This document shows, piece after piece, positions 1-12,747 of a stretch of DNA of 64,000 nt. The stretch is from Udeniomyces pyricola (lineage: Eukaryota > Basidiomycota > Tremellomycetes > Cystofilobasidiales > Mrakiaceae). Within the stretch, counting starts at the first letter, position 1, and each line of letters starts with the position of its first letter. The notes beneath the pieces are model-generated. The model had not been told where the DNA came from, ran no database searches, and saw nothing but the letters and a program-made list of their open reading frames with translations. The translations under genes and the position numbers were made by a program. The stretch lies in NCBI GenBank assembly GCA_039545295.1, contig BCIK01000011.1, positions 124,001 to 188,000 on the forward strand, written 5' to 3'.

Positions 1-311
1 CGCTACCGCCACCAGATGAGGAACCTTCGCCACCCGTGATAGCATCCTTGGCCTTGGAGGACGAAGATGACTTAGATTTCTTCTTTCTGCGAACAAGGGA
101 GACCAAGCAGAGCGACAGCGAAGGGGAGAGAGAAGCGGGTCACACAAACGAACGAGCAAGCAGTTAGCGTTCGTGGTCACATCATGTCAAGAAGCAAAGC
201 CACATGATGAAGCGTGATGAGACACAAACAGAGTACTCACTTTTTGCCGCCGATGGAGGCCCCCTTCAATTTGAGGGAGCCACCCGCGACGTTGCTGTAG
301 GCGTCGGACAT
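1..311 (-). CDS. FAM32A-like protein, N-terminal part (runs off the left edge)
   Basis: The first exon starts with ATG at 311 and reads MSDAYSNVAGGSLKLKG, which resembles the start of FAM32A/DUF1754 proteins (x-GxLKLKG followed by a lysine-rich stretch). It ends at 241 with a GTGAGT donor. The intron is 240-87 and ends in GCAG. Exon 2 (86 down to the edge) continues in phase with a KKKSKSSSSS stretch rich in Lys and Ser. FAM32A family members are small nuclear RNA-binding proteins that have been found in late spliceosomes; that role is family knowledge, not visible here. The diagnostic C-terminal half lies outside the window, so the call rests on the N-terminal motif only. Confidence 0.6.
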
Positions 312-913
312 GGGTGATGGTTTGAGGCGACGCGAGGAACGCTGTCGTGAGACGCAAGAGCAGCCAGCCGGGTTCGTCCGTCGAGTTTACGCCGCCAGTT
401 GATTTTGCTTTTCTTTATGAGCTTCGAATCATCACATCCACGCAGAGCATCTCAATACTGAACAAATTCTTAGAAGCATGACTTCTCGAGGGGCCTTCTG
501 TCTATGTCAATCATGAATATAATCGATATTGATGATATTTCCCGACTTATAGAGGCATGCATGTGACGTCTCGGCGGGTTCATGATCAACGGCGGCCGTC
601 GTGACGACGTACGCGTACGTACATGGAGCGCAGCTTAAACCAGAAGGCATGATGTGATATGGCTCATGGCTACAGGAAATTTAGCTGACATGAATTGAGC
701 TCCTGAGTATCGAAGAAAAATGAGCAGGGAGATGAAAGAATACAACCAATTAGTAGGGTGCGGTCGGACCAAACGAAGGAAGCCAAGCTCTCTCTACACG
801 ATCCCTCCACCCACAGCCCCCGCAGTCTGTTCGCCCCAAACCGCCACCTTCTCTTCCACACCTATCCATCTACCTTGAGCTCAACCCTATCCAACTCTCG
901 ACAACATCACGAT
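312..913. other. Intergenic region, divergent promoters
   Basis: This 0.6-kb stretch separates the leftward FAM32A-like gene from the rightward CYSTM gene. It is expected to hold both promoters and 5' UTRs. It contains alternating acgtacgcgtacgtac around 608-623 but no convincing gene, and the small ORFs in it lack coding character. Confidence 0.5.
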
Positions 914-1685
914 ATGGCTCAGCAGACTAACTCGTAAGCCAGTCCCCATATACAGAAATGCTTGATATACATCAGAGTCGCGCTGAATATCAACCTTTTT
1001 GTGACCCGCTTTGACACTTGTCGACGCCTGTATACACTCGGCCCGGGACGACACAGCCCCCCTCCTCCCACATACCAGCAACCCACCTCCTCACAGTCCT
1101 ACGAGTACCAACAGCATCAGCAACAACAACAACAACAGCAATATCAGCCAAACCAGCCTCAATACCCTCAGAATTCGTATTATCCTCCTGCGGGCGCGTA
1201 TGGCATGGATCAAGGAGGTGGGATCAAGCAGACGTATCCGAGTGGAGGCTCGATGAATATGATGGGTGGACAACCTATGGGCGGTTATGGATACCCACAA
1301 GGACAGCAGTATGGTGAGTCCTTCTTGTAGAATGCTGGGAATTAGAGATGGGGACATATGTATGTAGGTGGCGAAAGAAAACGGAATAATGGTTATCAAT
1401 CAGGCGATGCCGGTGACGCAAGCCACTTCATCAATCATGAGCTCTCTCACGAGGATTCTTGGCTCACGTCTTCTCTCGATATGATCTGACCATCTCACGT
1501 CTATCTATTTTACAGGCCAATACCCTCAACAGCAACAATACTACCAACCCCAACCTCAGCCCCAAATCGTCTACGTTAACGACACCCGAGGCGGCGGGTA
1601 CGGAAATGCGGGGATGGGCGCTGGAGCGGGACTTTGCTTGGGTGGATTGGGAGCGTTGTGCTGCTTGGATCTCTGCCTCTTCTAG
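914..1685 (+). CDS. Gln/Tyr/Pro-rich protein with C-terminal cysteine-rich (CYSTM-type) tail
   Basis: I built this from three exons with consistent phase: 914-933, 1057-1313 and 1516-1685, giving about 148 aa. The first exon encodes MAQQTN and the donor is GTAAGC. The middle is low-complexity: poly-Gln, PQYPQNSYYPPAG-type repeats and Gly/Met-rich segments. The end reads GAGLCLGGLGALCCLDLCLF, a short hydrophobic segment studded with Cys. That is the hallmark of the CYSTM module, found at the C-terminus of small tail-anchored stress-related proteins in fungi and plants. Family members sit at membranes and are linked to stress tolerance; the exact role here is unknown. No single exon shows the whole protein, so it is easily missed by ORF scans. 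Confidence 0.7.
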
Positions 1686-1914
1686 TTGGAATCAATATTG
1701 TGAAGAGAGGAGATTTTGATGAAGAAGAGGGGATTCGGTATCTTAGTGTAGAGACAGCCGAGGAGTGGTTGTATGCTTGTCAAGTCGTAGTTTTCTCTTT
1801 CTCGTCCCCCTAATTCGTGTCTTGTGTTTCTATACCCTTACGATTCTCATGGTTTTTACATGCTCCTTCCTGAGATCACATCGATAACGAGATGTCGTTC
1901 TCAGTTCCCTACTC

Positions 1915-3312
1915 TCAATCCTCGTTCAAAACCGCCATCAACGCCTTCCTATCCTCTCTCTCCTTCCACGCCCGCTTCTCCATCGCTTTCGCACTCCACC
2001 TACCTTCTTCCTCCCTTCGCTTCCGATCGGCCGCTTGGATCTCAGCATGTGTATGTGTGATCCGACGCATAGTTTCAGTCGTGGAAGCCGAGGCGAGGCC
2101 GCGACTGTCAAGCTTGAGAAGAGTCGTAATGGGGGCGATCAGTTGAGTGCGGTGTGTTGCAGAAGAGTAAGCTGCCGGTGTGGTGGGGAATGGTGGTGAG
2201 GGTGGGCGCGTAGTTGAGGATATTGGAGGAGACGAGTCTGGGAGGTAGTGTGAATGATCCGAGTCGGAGGATGACGAAGAAGTATCGGAACCTGCACTGT
2301 CTTCCTCAGATTCCGAGTCGGATTGAGTAAGATCAATGGTTCCATCAGGTTGTTCTATACCTGCCCCATGTACCAACTCAGAGTCGATAGGCTCTTTCTT
2401 GATTTTCCTCCTCTTTCTCTGAGCCACCCCAGACGAGTGCTGTGATGCGTCTCTATCACCAACGCGTTCCCTTTCCTTTCCTTTGCTGTTTCCCGTCGAA
2501 TCCGAGCTCCTCCCCTCGGCCTTTCCCAAACCACCTCCACTCCATCCCATCCCCTGGATCATTTGGTATCCCTTATGGCTCGGTCCAAGAGCAAAGTACG
2601 TTGGAGGTTTAAAACCGCCAGAAGAGGAGCCAGGCGGTGGAAGCATGATCTGAGAGGCGAGAGAAGCAGACGCGTTGGGCCGAGCGGGTTTCGGTGGAGG
2701 GTGGACCAAAGAGAATGGGAGTGGAGCTGGTTTGGTGCCCATGTTATCAACATTATTTAGATCATTGAGTGTGGTGTCGGTGGTCGACGAAGACGTAGAA
2801 GAAGGCAGTGAAGAGCTGGTTGATGTGGATGGGACAAGCGACTGCGAGATGAACCAGTGAGGATCGGCCGTCTTGAGTTTCGGTTTAGGCGCTTTGTAAG
2901 GGACATGATGTAGTCTACGCTTAACTAGGGGTGCGACCGGTTTAGCAGAGGAAGTGGTTGATTCGGAGAAGGGCACCTTAATATGAAAGGACGATGGAGG
3001 TCTCGAGCTGTTTTGGCTGCTACTCCTGCTACTGCCACTCCCGCCACCGTCACGGCTAGCGGCCTGACTCCCAGATGCGCGTGATTCCTCTTCGTCCTGA
3101 GAGATCTCCTCCGTCGGTGTGGAAGCCGACGAGTTTGCGAAGGATTCGTACCACGATCGGACCTCGAGTCCCCGATCAAGGGAGTGGTTGCCAGAGGGTT
3201 CCGGAGCTGCGTCCTTGGTAAGGCCGACTTCCCTGACAAACACCGGGGTGTGTCTCGGTCGGGTGTGGATAGGCGTGTCTGCCCAGTTTCGATCAGAATG
3301 CATGTGCGGCAT
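1915..3312 (-). CDS. G-patch domain protein
   Basis: A single-exon 465-aa ORF. A G-patch lies at about residues 246-267, read as KGYQMIQGMGWSGGGLGK, with the conserved aromatic and Gly residues. G-patch proteins bind RNA and often activate DEAH-box helicases in splicing or ribosome biogenesis. The N-terminal third has a conserved-looking start (REVGLTKDAA, RSWYESFA) followed by Ser-rich linkers. After the G-patch comes a basic KRRKIKKEP segment (likely NLS), an acidic Asp/Ser stretch and a charged, coiled-coil-like C-terminus. I cannot assign it to a specific G-patch orthologue. Start chosen at the first ATG; a second in-frame Met follows three residues later. Confidence 0.8.
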   Translation of the reverse strand: MPHMHSDRNWADTPIHTRPRHTPVFVREVGLTKDAAPEPSGNHSLDRGLEVRSWYESFANSSASTPTEEISQDEEESRASGSQAASRDGGGSGSSRSSSQNSSRPPSSFHIKVPFSESTTSSAKPVAPLVKRRLHHVPYKAPKPKLKTADPHWFISQSLVPSTSTSSSLPSSTSSSTTDTTLNDLNNVDNMGTKPAPLPFSLVHPPPKPARPNASASLASQIMLPPPGSSSGGFKPPTYFALGPSHKGYQMIQGMGWSGGGLGKAEGRSSDSTGNSKGKERERVGDRDASQHSSGVAQRKRRKIKKEPIDSELVHGAGIEQPDGTIDLTQSDSESEEDSAGSDTSSSSSDSDHSHYLPDSSPPISSTTRPPSPPFPTTPAAYSSATHRTQLIAPITTLLKLDSRGLASASTTETMRRITHTHAEIQAADRKRREEEGRWSAKAMEKRAWKEREDRKALMAVLNED

Positions 3313-3954
3313 CTAAGATTGTGGAAAACTCAGAGGTCCAAGGTGAGTTGTGGTGATATGAGTGGCGGTGATGACGAGGCTGATGACGAAGTTGCCGAAG
3401 GAAGGACAGACGACAAGAGGAAAGAAGGGGAATATCGATTTCAGTTTCCTTTTCCGCACCCTAACCACCTGACGGACGAATCCCCCGTCGAGCGGTCATA
3501 CGCGCGCTCACTCACGTACGAACGATGCTTGATGGTTTCACTGGACGGGTTTGGAAAGTTGCCGATATTGCCGCATTCATAGGACCGGGCGCGAATAAGA
3601 CTGATGAGGCAAGGACCCGAAAGGCCAGGGGCGACGAAACCAAAGCCTGAAGCAACAGCATGGTCGGCCGTTCCAGGGGACTCGTCCCTCGACCCGTCTC
3701 CCTCTCCTCTTCCTCTCTCCCCTCCCTCGCTGACCTCTGGGCAAACCGCCACTCGCACGCAAAACTCCCATCTCCCTCTCCTCCGCGCCCCGTCCTCCTT
3801 CCCCTTTCCTCTCCTCCCATCCACTTGCATCAAATACTCACACCAGCCAGGACACGCCGACTTGACCCAACGCGGTGCGCGCCCTCTCACTCGTCCCAAC
3901 TCGCACCAACCACCACTTTCACCGCCGCCTCGCCCGCTCGCCGCCGCCGCCCTC
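3313..3954. promoter_or_regulatory. Divergent promoter between the G-patch gene and INO80
   Basis: These 642 bp separate the two divergent start codons. From about 3680 the + strand becomes strongly C/T-rich, typical of the 5' UTR of INO80 in this genome, where most genes have pyrimidine-rich leaders. No defined motif was identified. Confidence 0.5.
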
Positions 3955-6900
3955 ATGGCCGATCCTTCGCAGGACCCCAACTTGCTGGGCCAAGCCCTGG
4001 AAGGGCCCGATCCTCACCATCAGGAATTTGATGCCATCGCTTACCAGGTCAGTCGATCACGTCGACGCGTTCGCGAATAATTCAACGAGAAATACAAACA
4101 TAAACTTCTGCGCGTCTCGACGAGACGAAGCGAGAGAGAGAGAGCGAGAGGTAGAGAGGGGGGGAACAAAGAGGAAGGATGCACTCAGCCGTCCGAGGTG
4201 CCTCCTCCTCTTCCGTCTCGCTTGGGGAAGAACCGTGAGGACGACAAGTCAGGTGGTCCGAGTCACGTCGTATTGATCTCTACGTGATGTCACGTCTGTG
4301 TGCATGCCATCTGGACCATTGACCTCGATCTTGACAATCCCATGATTGCTGCCTACGTATGCGGTCTCTGCCTACTTGCCTTTCCGAACATCTACTGATC
4401 TATTTGCTTCTCGTTCGCCTTCCCTTCCTTGTGATGCTGTTCCTCTCACATCACATGTCTGTTCTTTATTCATCTCAACGCTTCTCTGTTCCTCCCTGTT
4501 CCTTGCATCCTTTTCGCGGTTGTCCGACCTCAGAACTTGATGGACCCTTCGCTGTCCGATGTCGACCCCTCCCTTCAACCATACAACCCAGACTCACATC
4601 ACTCCAACATGCTCGACCCTCACTTGGCCCTCCATGCCGCTAGTGCCGCTGTTGACCCCGATGGAGCTTGGTACGCTGCTGCAGGATTACCCCCGCCCGG
4701 GCACGAGGCCGCAGACGCGTACGATCATCAGCAGCAACCCGTCTATGACTTTCAGCATCAGCTCGACCCGAATCAACATTATGCCGCCCCCATTGCTCAA
4801 GCCGGAGAGGCCGCGGAGTACTACGCCCCGGCTGATGCTCAACCACAGTACGACCATATCTACAACCATCCGGGCACCCACTCTGAGAACTGGGCGGCGA
4901 ACGAGGTCTTTGGGTTCCCTCCTGGCACCGATTGGCACCAAGACCCACATCTGCTAGCAGGAGCTCTTGCCGCGGGCATAAGCGCTCACGAGGGAGGGGA
5001 GCTGTTACCCGTCGTGCCGGAGCCAGCCCCGAGTGCACCAAAGGGCAAAGGTCGAGGTGGAACGAAACGCAAGGCAGCCCCGAAGAAGGAGCCCAAGGAG
5101 CCAAAGGAGCCGAAAGAACCAAAGGTCAAGGAACCCAAGGAGCCTAAGCCTCCAAAGGAACCCAAACCACCAAAGGAGAAAAAGGTGTGTAACAATCAAG
5201 GACCGAACGTGTTCTAGCTTGAGAGCATATGCAGCTGACGCCTCATTTGGTCCTCCATCTATGTTCTTGTTCCTTCTTACAGCCGCGAGCTCCTCCTGCC
5301 AAACGACTGACCAAGGAAGAGAAGCATCAGCAGGCTGTGGCCGAAGCTCTCGCCAATGGTACCGAACCCCCTCCCGCCCTGGTTGTACCCGTTCCGAAAC
5401 CGCCGCCTGTGCCACGCAAGACCAAGGCGGCTGCACGCGAGGCCGAGCGAAAGGCGGCTCAGTTATTAAAGGAACAAGAGAGTGACCTCGAGTACAACAA
5501 CGAGGTCTGGAGCGAGGCGCTCGAGGTCTACAACCGACAGAAGCAGGAGAGGGTGGAGAAGCTCATCCGTTGGGAGGAGAACGAAGAGAAGGTTCGTTTG
5601 AGCACGATTCGGACGGCCTTCTAGCGGACCCCTTCTACCCATTCGACATCCGACCCTCTATCTAGTCCATCTATCTGCTTTACATGCCTTTTCTGCTTCT
5701 ATGCTTGCTGCCCCCCTTCTTTTTTTGGTCTCGACCCTTTGCTCTTATCGATCCTCCTGCCCTCTTGAATGGCGCCGCGAGGAACGATAGGACGAGGGTC
5801 GGTAGCACAAAGGGGGAAAGCGGATTCCCATCTACTTTTCCCCTACTTTCATCCTTCGCTTTTTTGTCTGCTTTCATCCTTTGCCTCTATATATTCCCCA
5901 CATCTCCTGTCCTTTTAATTTGTCGTATGTTTGCCGCGCTACGGTTTGCGGATGGAGAGACGAACACATGGTTCTCCAGGTCCGGAAACAAGAGAAGGTG
6001 TCAGTGGTCGTTGTCGGTATACTGATATCATGGACCTTCTCTGCCTTTTTATCCCCACTTTCCTTGAATATCCTTGCTGTATCTGCTTACTCTCCAGGCG
6101 AAAACATCGAGTACGGTCAATCATATCATCGACCATCAGCAAGCGCGACTCGACAAGATCAACGCCAAGATCGAGGCCGCCGAGAAGGCTGCCGAGGACG
6201 AGCGGATCAAGAAGGAGGCTGCTGCGGCCGAGTTGCTCAGGAAGAGACAGGTTGCCGCTCAGAAGAGGAGGGAAAACAAAGCGAGACTGGCAGCGATCAA
6301 AGCGGCGGCAGCAGCCGAGGCAGCAGCGGTAGAAGCGGCGGCCAAGGCAGCGACCGAACCCACGCCCCCACCACCACCGCCTCCATTGTCCCGTCAGCCC
6401 TCAGAATCGGCCAATGGACACTCTGATAATGCCACATCGTTTGCCAACAATTCCTATCCCGACTCTTCTGAAGCTGGGCCTTCCTCGTATCAACAGCCAC
6501 AGCAGCCGCCACCGCCACCACCTCCTCCCGTTCCTTCAACCAAAATCCGTCTTACTCTCACCAACAACGGTCATCATCGTCATTCTCACAACGGTCACGT
6601 CGATCCTGCCTCAGAACTTGAATCTCTTGTTGATTCGGATGGCCCCTCGACCGGTAAGCCTCGCAAAGGAGGCGCACCCCGGGCGTCCGTTTCGGGTCTT
6701 ACCCAGATGCCGTTCGAGGAGGGCTTTCCCGCAGGCGGCGCAGACTCGGTGGGTGGAGAGAATGCGGCAGAAGAGGACTTTGGGGAGGGAGGTGGACCGA
6801 AGAAGAAAAGAAAGTTGGACGGAGGTGAGGAGCCGAAGAAGAAAGGAAAGGGGAGGAGGCATGAGAGGCTGGAGTTTGAAGATGCTGAGAGAGCTCAGCT

Positions 6901-9900
6901 GGAGGCAATGATGGTGGTGAGTACCTCTTCTGGCGTCGCGCTTCGAGGCTTGTACTCGTATTCTGCGCGTCCTTATCGACAGCTTAACCTACTCTTTACA
7001 TTGTCTTTTCTCATCGACGCTGCTTGCGGTGCATTCAGCCCGTCTTCCACTCCGGACCTCACCAACCCGACAACCCGAGCTACGTTCCTCACGCGACCAT
7101 CCCCTCGTATTGGAACTCATCTATCGATTTTGGCGACGGTCTGGGCGGTGCTCCCAACCCGGAGCTGCGTCGGCCTCCTTTACCTCAATGGAAGCATGCT
7201 CTTACGCCAGAGCTAGAAGAGAAGAGGCTGGCGGACATTGAAGAGGTCCAGAAGAGGGTTTGGGGTCAGATCGTCAAGAAGGATATCCCGAGAGTGAGTC
7301 ATACTATCTCTCGAATCGTCTCACTAGAATATGCTCGTTTGTGGTCAGGGAGCTGACTGTGCTTCCATCATCCTCGTTCTATCTAAAGGTCTACCGGACC
7401 GTTGTTGACGGTCATACCGCTCGTCTCAGAGAGAACCGCAAGGTTGCCAACTTTGTTGAGAGAGAACAAAAGCGAGCCAACACAAGAATGTCGTCGAGCA
7501 AGAACGTCAAGAACACGCAGCTCAAGTCAAAGAAGTTGATGAGGGAGGTTAGTCTAGAACTTCTTTTCGTTGGTCTCCGACGGGTCTAGGTAGAGGGTGA
7601 TGGCCACACGAAGAGGAACTGATCTTCTTTTCTGCCTGCCTCATTACCGTTAGATGCTGCTCTTCTGGAAGCGGAACGAGAAGGACGAGCGTGACAACCG
7701 CAAGAAGGCCGAAAAGGTTGCGCTCGAGAAAGCTAAGAAAGAAGAAGAAGAGCGTGAATCGAAGCGACAAGCCAGGAAACTCAATTTCCTCATCACTCAG
7801 ACTGAGCTGTACTCGCATTTCGTTGGAAGCAAGATCAAGAGTACGTGCTATTTGTCTTCAAGGCTGTTCTCGACGAAAGAGATTACAAGACTGACGTAGC
7901 ATCATCTGTCTTGTTCCCGTTCCGCCTTTTCTAGCTGCCGAGGCTGAGGAATCGGAGGACACTGCTGGCAGTGGCTTGCCGACTCTCCCACCTGTTCCCA
8001 ATGCAGCTCTTACTGAACTCGCCGACGCCGAGAAGGAGTTAGCCGAGCTTGACTTCGGAGATGGTTTGTAACCTTTCTTCCCTCTCAAACACGTCGCTCA
8101 CGAATCTCGGCTGATGTCTTCGCATCTTTTTTTTGACGACGATCCAGATGACGAGAGTAACCTCAACGCTCATGCTCGCAAGAACGCCCAGGCTGCCGTT
8201 GCTGCTGCAAAAGCGAAAGCCGACGCGTTCGACGTCACTGCCGCTGCCGAGAGGAAGAAGAATGAGGCTCTCAACCAAGGCAAGGAAGCGCCTGGACCTC
8301 TCGACCGTACGTATTCGCAGTTGGATCGCCTACATGCGTTATCTCTAATTGAGTATGTTGGCTGACGCTGGCTCTCTTACTGCACACAGTCGACTCGGAC
8401 GAGCTCAACTTCCAGAACCCCTCATCGATGGAGGGCGAGATTGCCGTCAAGCAGCCCAAGATGCTTACAGCCACTCTCAAAGAGTACCAGCTCAAGGGTC
8501 TTAGCTGGCTCGCGAACCTTTACGAGCAAGGTATCAACGGTATCCTCGCTGACGAGATGGGTTTGGGAAAGGTACGTACCTCAATCAACGCTTATTTTGG
8601 CACGCTCGAACAACATGGCTGATCCCGATATACTTGTCACGTATCTATCTCCATAGACCATCCAATCCATCGCTCTCATGGCCTATCTTGCCGAGGTTCA
8701 CGACATCTGGGGACCCTTCCTCGTCATTGCTCCAGCCTCGACTCTCCACAACTGGCAGCAGGAGATTACCCGATTCGTTCCCCAACTCAAAACCTTGCCC
8801 TACTGGGGTAATACCAAAGACCGAGCCACGCTACGAAAGTTTTGGAACCGAAAGCAAATCAGTTATAACCAAGACGCACCGTTCCATGTTTTGATCACGA
8901 GTTATCAGTTGGTGAGTCAAGCATGGCCCACGTCTCATTTCAAGTTGAGGCTGGTGCTGACTCTCTTGCCTTTCACCACTTTCCAGGTTGTTTCCGACGA
9001 GAAGTACTTCCAGCGAGTCAAATGGCAGTACATGATCCTCGATGAGGCTCAGGCCATTAAGAGTTCAACTTCGGCTCGATGGAAGACCCTCCTTGGGTTC
9101 CACTGCCGAAACCGATTGCTTCTCACCGGAACGCCTATCCAGAACTCGATGCACGGTGAGTTCGCGCAGCTATTCTGTTTTTTTCTTACTTGTTCAAACG
9201 AGCTCCCTTTACTGATGTTTTTGCTGCTTGTTGTCCTCTCACAGAGCTCTGGGCGCTTCTTCACTTCATCATGCCGTCCCTCTTCGACTCGCACGACGAG
9301 TTCTCGGAATGGTTCTCGCGTGATATCGAAAACGCTGCGTCGGGTCAGGACAAGAACAACCTTAATGAGCACCAGCTGAGGAGATTGCACATGATTCTCA
9401 AGCCGTTCATGCTGAGACGAGTCAAGAAGAACGTCCAGAATGAGCTTGGTGACAAGGTGAGTCGTCTTCGGATCGCTATTTTACACTCGTCATGCAGAAT
9501 TGAGCTGACGCACCTCTATTGTCCTCTCTCTTTCGCAGATCGAGATCGATGTTTACGTCAACCTGAGTCCGCGTCAGAAATCGCTTTACCAGAGTTTGCG
9601 TTCGAGGATCTCCATTGCCGACCTCATGGACCGAGCGACAAACTCGGATGATGCCGACAGTGTCCGTTCGCTCATGAACTTGGTCATGCAATTCCGAAAG
9701 GTAACGTCGTTCACCGTGTTCTTCCATCTTGCTCTACTGGGCCAAACGCTGACATGACCCTTCTCATCGATCGTCCTAGGTCTGCAACCACCCTCAACTC
9801 TTCGAACGAGCCGACGTCAAAGCACCTTTTGCATTTGCCAGCTTTGCCCGAACGCCCTCTCTCATGCGCCAGGGCGAGGTCCTCCACTGCCCCGACTCGA

Positions 9901-12118
9901 CGGCGAACCCGATCGAAGTTCCCGTCCCAAGACTGTTCTACGAAGAAGGCGGGCTACTCAACGTCCCCGGAGAGAACTCCCGAGCAGGATCAGACACCAA
10001 GCGGTTGCAGACGATGATGAATGTTTGGACGCCCGATCGAATGAAGGGATCTTGGGACGAGTCGAGTGAGTGTTCTCTCTATCTTTGCCATCAATGTGCA
10101 CGAGCTAAAGCTGACATCTTGGGGTTCGCTTGCTAGACTCGGCGTTCTCGGCCCTGAAACTCCTGGACATGGCACCCACGGATGCATACACCCAACTCAA
10201 GCAATCGCCGATCCAAGCACTCCTGCTGTCGGCTGCCGAAGAGACTGCTCGAGCGGAGGTGGCTCCTTACACCTGGTACGTTGCATCTAAACTTTTTGTT
10301 CGCAGGCTGAAAACCAGCAACTGATTATACATCATCGTGTCTTTTGCTCTACTCAGCGACTCCGAGTTTGCTGCTTGCACCAACGGCGAGAACGCCATCG
10401 ACGCCCACATCCCGTCAGTGCCCGTCCTCGGCCACCTCAAGGGCGAGGAGCTCGGTCTCCCTCATCTTTTCAACATTACCTCCTCAACGTACTACCATTC
10501 CTACCTCTCCCGCCGAGACGCTCGATTCCTCATCCCGACCGTCGTCGCTCCTCCAATCACCACTACATCGACTTCGACCGCCTACATGGCCTCTCAACAA
10601 AGCCTCGTCACCGACAGTCTGACTGAGCGTGCCCTCTTTGGTCTCTCACCTGAAGAACGCGAGAACGAGCTCGCCTGCCAAGCGATCGATCGTCTCCTCC
10701 CCGGTCTGCCACCGAGAGGTCTCCTCGCCAACTCGTCCAAAGATCAGATCCCCACGGCCAACATGCAGATGCCCGACATGAAGCGTCTCATCTTTGATTC
10801 GGCCAAGCTCGCTAAGCTCGATCAGCTCCTTCGCGAGCTCAAACCGGCAGGTCATCGGGTCCTTGTATACTTCCAGATGACCAAGATGATTGATCTCATC
10901 GAAGAGTACCTCGTGTATCGGCAGTACAAGTACCTTCGACTCGACGGAAACTCCAAGATTTCGGATCGAAGGGATATGGTCACCGCTTGGCAGACTGAGT
11001 GCGTACCGATGTCCTTGATTTGTTCCTTTCTGTCTTCCTGATGCTGACCTCATTACTCTTATCCCTGCAGTCCCGAGATCTACGTCTTCTTGCTTTCGAC
11101 TCGAGCTGGTGGTCTCGGTATCAACTTGACCGCTGCCGACACGGTCATCTTCTGTACGTCAATCCGATCTCGTCCCCTTCCTTCTCAACTCTCTCGACTA
11201 ACGCCTGATTGTCACACTATGATGTTCTTTAAATAGACGATAACGATTGGAACCCAAGTAACGACGCCCAGGCGATGGATCGAGCCCATCGACTCGGTCA
11301 GACTCGACAGGTCACTGTCTACCGACTGATCACAAAGGGTACCATTGACGAGAGGATCATCAACCTTGCTAGGCAGAAGAAGGACGTGAGTTGGGCTTCT
11401 TCTCTTCTTCTTCTAGATGATGATATATCTTCGCTTGATGTTGACTGTTTTTCCTGTTTGTGTCTGTGTAGGTCCAAGATCTCGTCGTTGGAAACAAGCC
11501 GATGGGTGAAGTCGCCAAGACCAACGAAGTCCTCTCTCTGCTCATGGACGACGAGGTTTGTCCATCCATCTCCTTTGACTATCCTACTCTGCCATTTTTG
11601 CACTCGTCCTAAACACCAGCTCTTTCCCTCGCTTTCTACAGGAACTCGCTGCATCCAACGCTCGTCGCGAACAAGCCGAACGCGACGCCCTCTCCGCTGG
11701 TCCTTCTGCCCCGGCGACGACCACTCGGAAACGAGGCGGTGGAGCCGCTTCAAAACCCGCTGCATCGGCCGCGAAGAACGTCTCGGATCTATGGAAGGAC
11801 GTCGATGAGGATGACTTCTTTGGAGCGAGCAAACCAGCGGCGGCCGTCGTGGATGACGATGATGGAGGAGGAGGTGCAGCCGAAGAAGGACCGAAGCCGA
11901 AGAAAGGTTCGTTTTCTGATCGGTCATTCGAGACTTTGTGATTACAGACTAGAGGTACTGATTTGCTTTTCTCGCTTGTTCTTTTCTGCATAGCTCGCAC
12001 GTCGAAAGCCGCCTCGGGAGCCGCTCCAAAACGACAACGTCGACCGGCCAAGGGACCCAGTCGTCGACGCAAAGATGCCGGGTTCGACGAAGAGGCCGTC
12101 TTCCTCGAAGAGCCATAG
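3955..12118 (+). CDS. INO80: INO80 chromatin-remodelling ATPase
   Basis: Catalytic subunit of the INO80 complex, which slides nucleosomes and exchanges H2A.Z in the nucleus. I assembled 22 exons with correct phase throughout, giving 1837 aa, a normal size for the family. Exon boundaries: 3955-4047, 4534-5184, 5283-5591, 6098-6916, 7039-7293, 7389-7547, 7654-7840, 7935-8063, 8148-8306, 8390-8571, 8657-8911, 8987-9155, 9245-9456, 9539-9700, 9780-10065, 10137-10275, 10357-10998, 11071-11153, 11237-11385, 11472-11555, 11642-11906, 11994-12118. The N-terminus is disordered, with a [14 protein letters not shown] repeat near residue 200. A DBINO region (about 625-825) precedes the Snf2 ATPase: Walker A DEMGLGKT near 976-982, split by an intron, and the INO80-typical LDEAQAIKS box near 1084. 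A large insertion follows (about 1190-1550). The second helicase lobe ends with [12 protein letters not shown] near 1650. The tail is basic ([14 protein letters not shown]). The DEAQ box, DBINO and insertion separate it from SWR1 and ISWI. Confidence 0.96.
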
Positions 12119-12747
12119 TCCTCTACCTTGCTATCCGCCCTTTCATCTCTCGCTCTCGCGCATCTAACTTCGTCCACTTTGTTTTGATTTCACACACCTT
12201 CCTTCATCTTGTTCGTTTCGCATCGAAGACGTATCCCTTTTCTTGTCGCTATTGCTCTTGTACTGCCCTTTTCTCCCCTTCCATCCTTCCTCTCCTCCTC
12301 CGTTCCTCTGCTACTTTGCACGCTTCCTTATGAGAAAATCTTACCCCTCTTCTTGATATCCCTCGTCAATCATCCGTCGCTTGCATCTCGCATCTCGTCC
12401 ACGTGTCATATTCCCTTCCCTTCCTTCATCCCGCTCTTTCTCTCGCTCTCCCTCAGTTATTTCCTTTCGTCTTTACCGTGCTAGTTTCCCTTTAATACAT
12501 GAAGCTCATACCTCTCTCATTGTTGGCGACGAAACGACGATAATAAGGGATCATGAGATAACAGATAAAGCGAAACCAGAATGATAGAGAAAACGAAACG
12601 CGAAGCGGTAAGAAGAGGGTTTCTGAGAGAGAGGGGTACGAGAACGAAAGATATAGGAGAACACGAGGTCCAAAGGATGGAACAAAACGCGATGTCCGAC
12701 ACAACAAACAGCTCCAAGAGACAAAGAGAGAGATAGGAAAAGGAAAA
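12119..12747. other. Convergent 3' region between INO80 and HD1
   Basis: A 629-bp intergenic stretch between two stop codons. The + strand is C/T-rich up to about 12520 and then A/G-rich, so each half is pyrimidine-rich on the sense strand of its adjacent gene. This fits two 3' UTRs meeting near 12520. No coding signal. Confidence 0.6.

Noticed and set aside
670..1399. Several small frames of 60-120 codons on both strands
   Set aside because: They overlap the promoter and exons of the CYSTM gene and lack coding character of their own.
11319..12177. Two overlapping minus-strand frames of about 200 codons
   Set aside because: Antisense to the last exons of INO80, whose conserved helicase motifs fix the coding strand.
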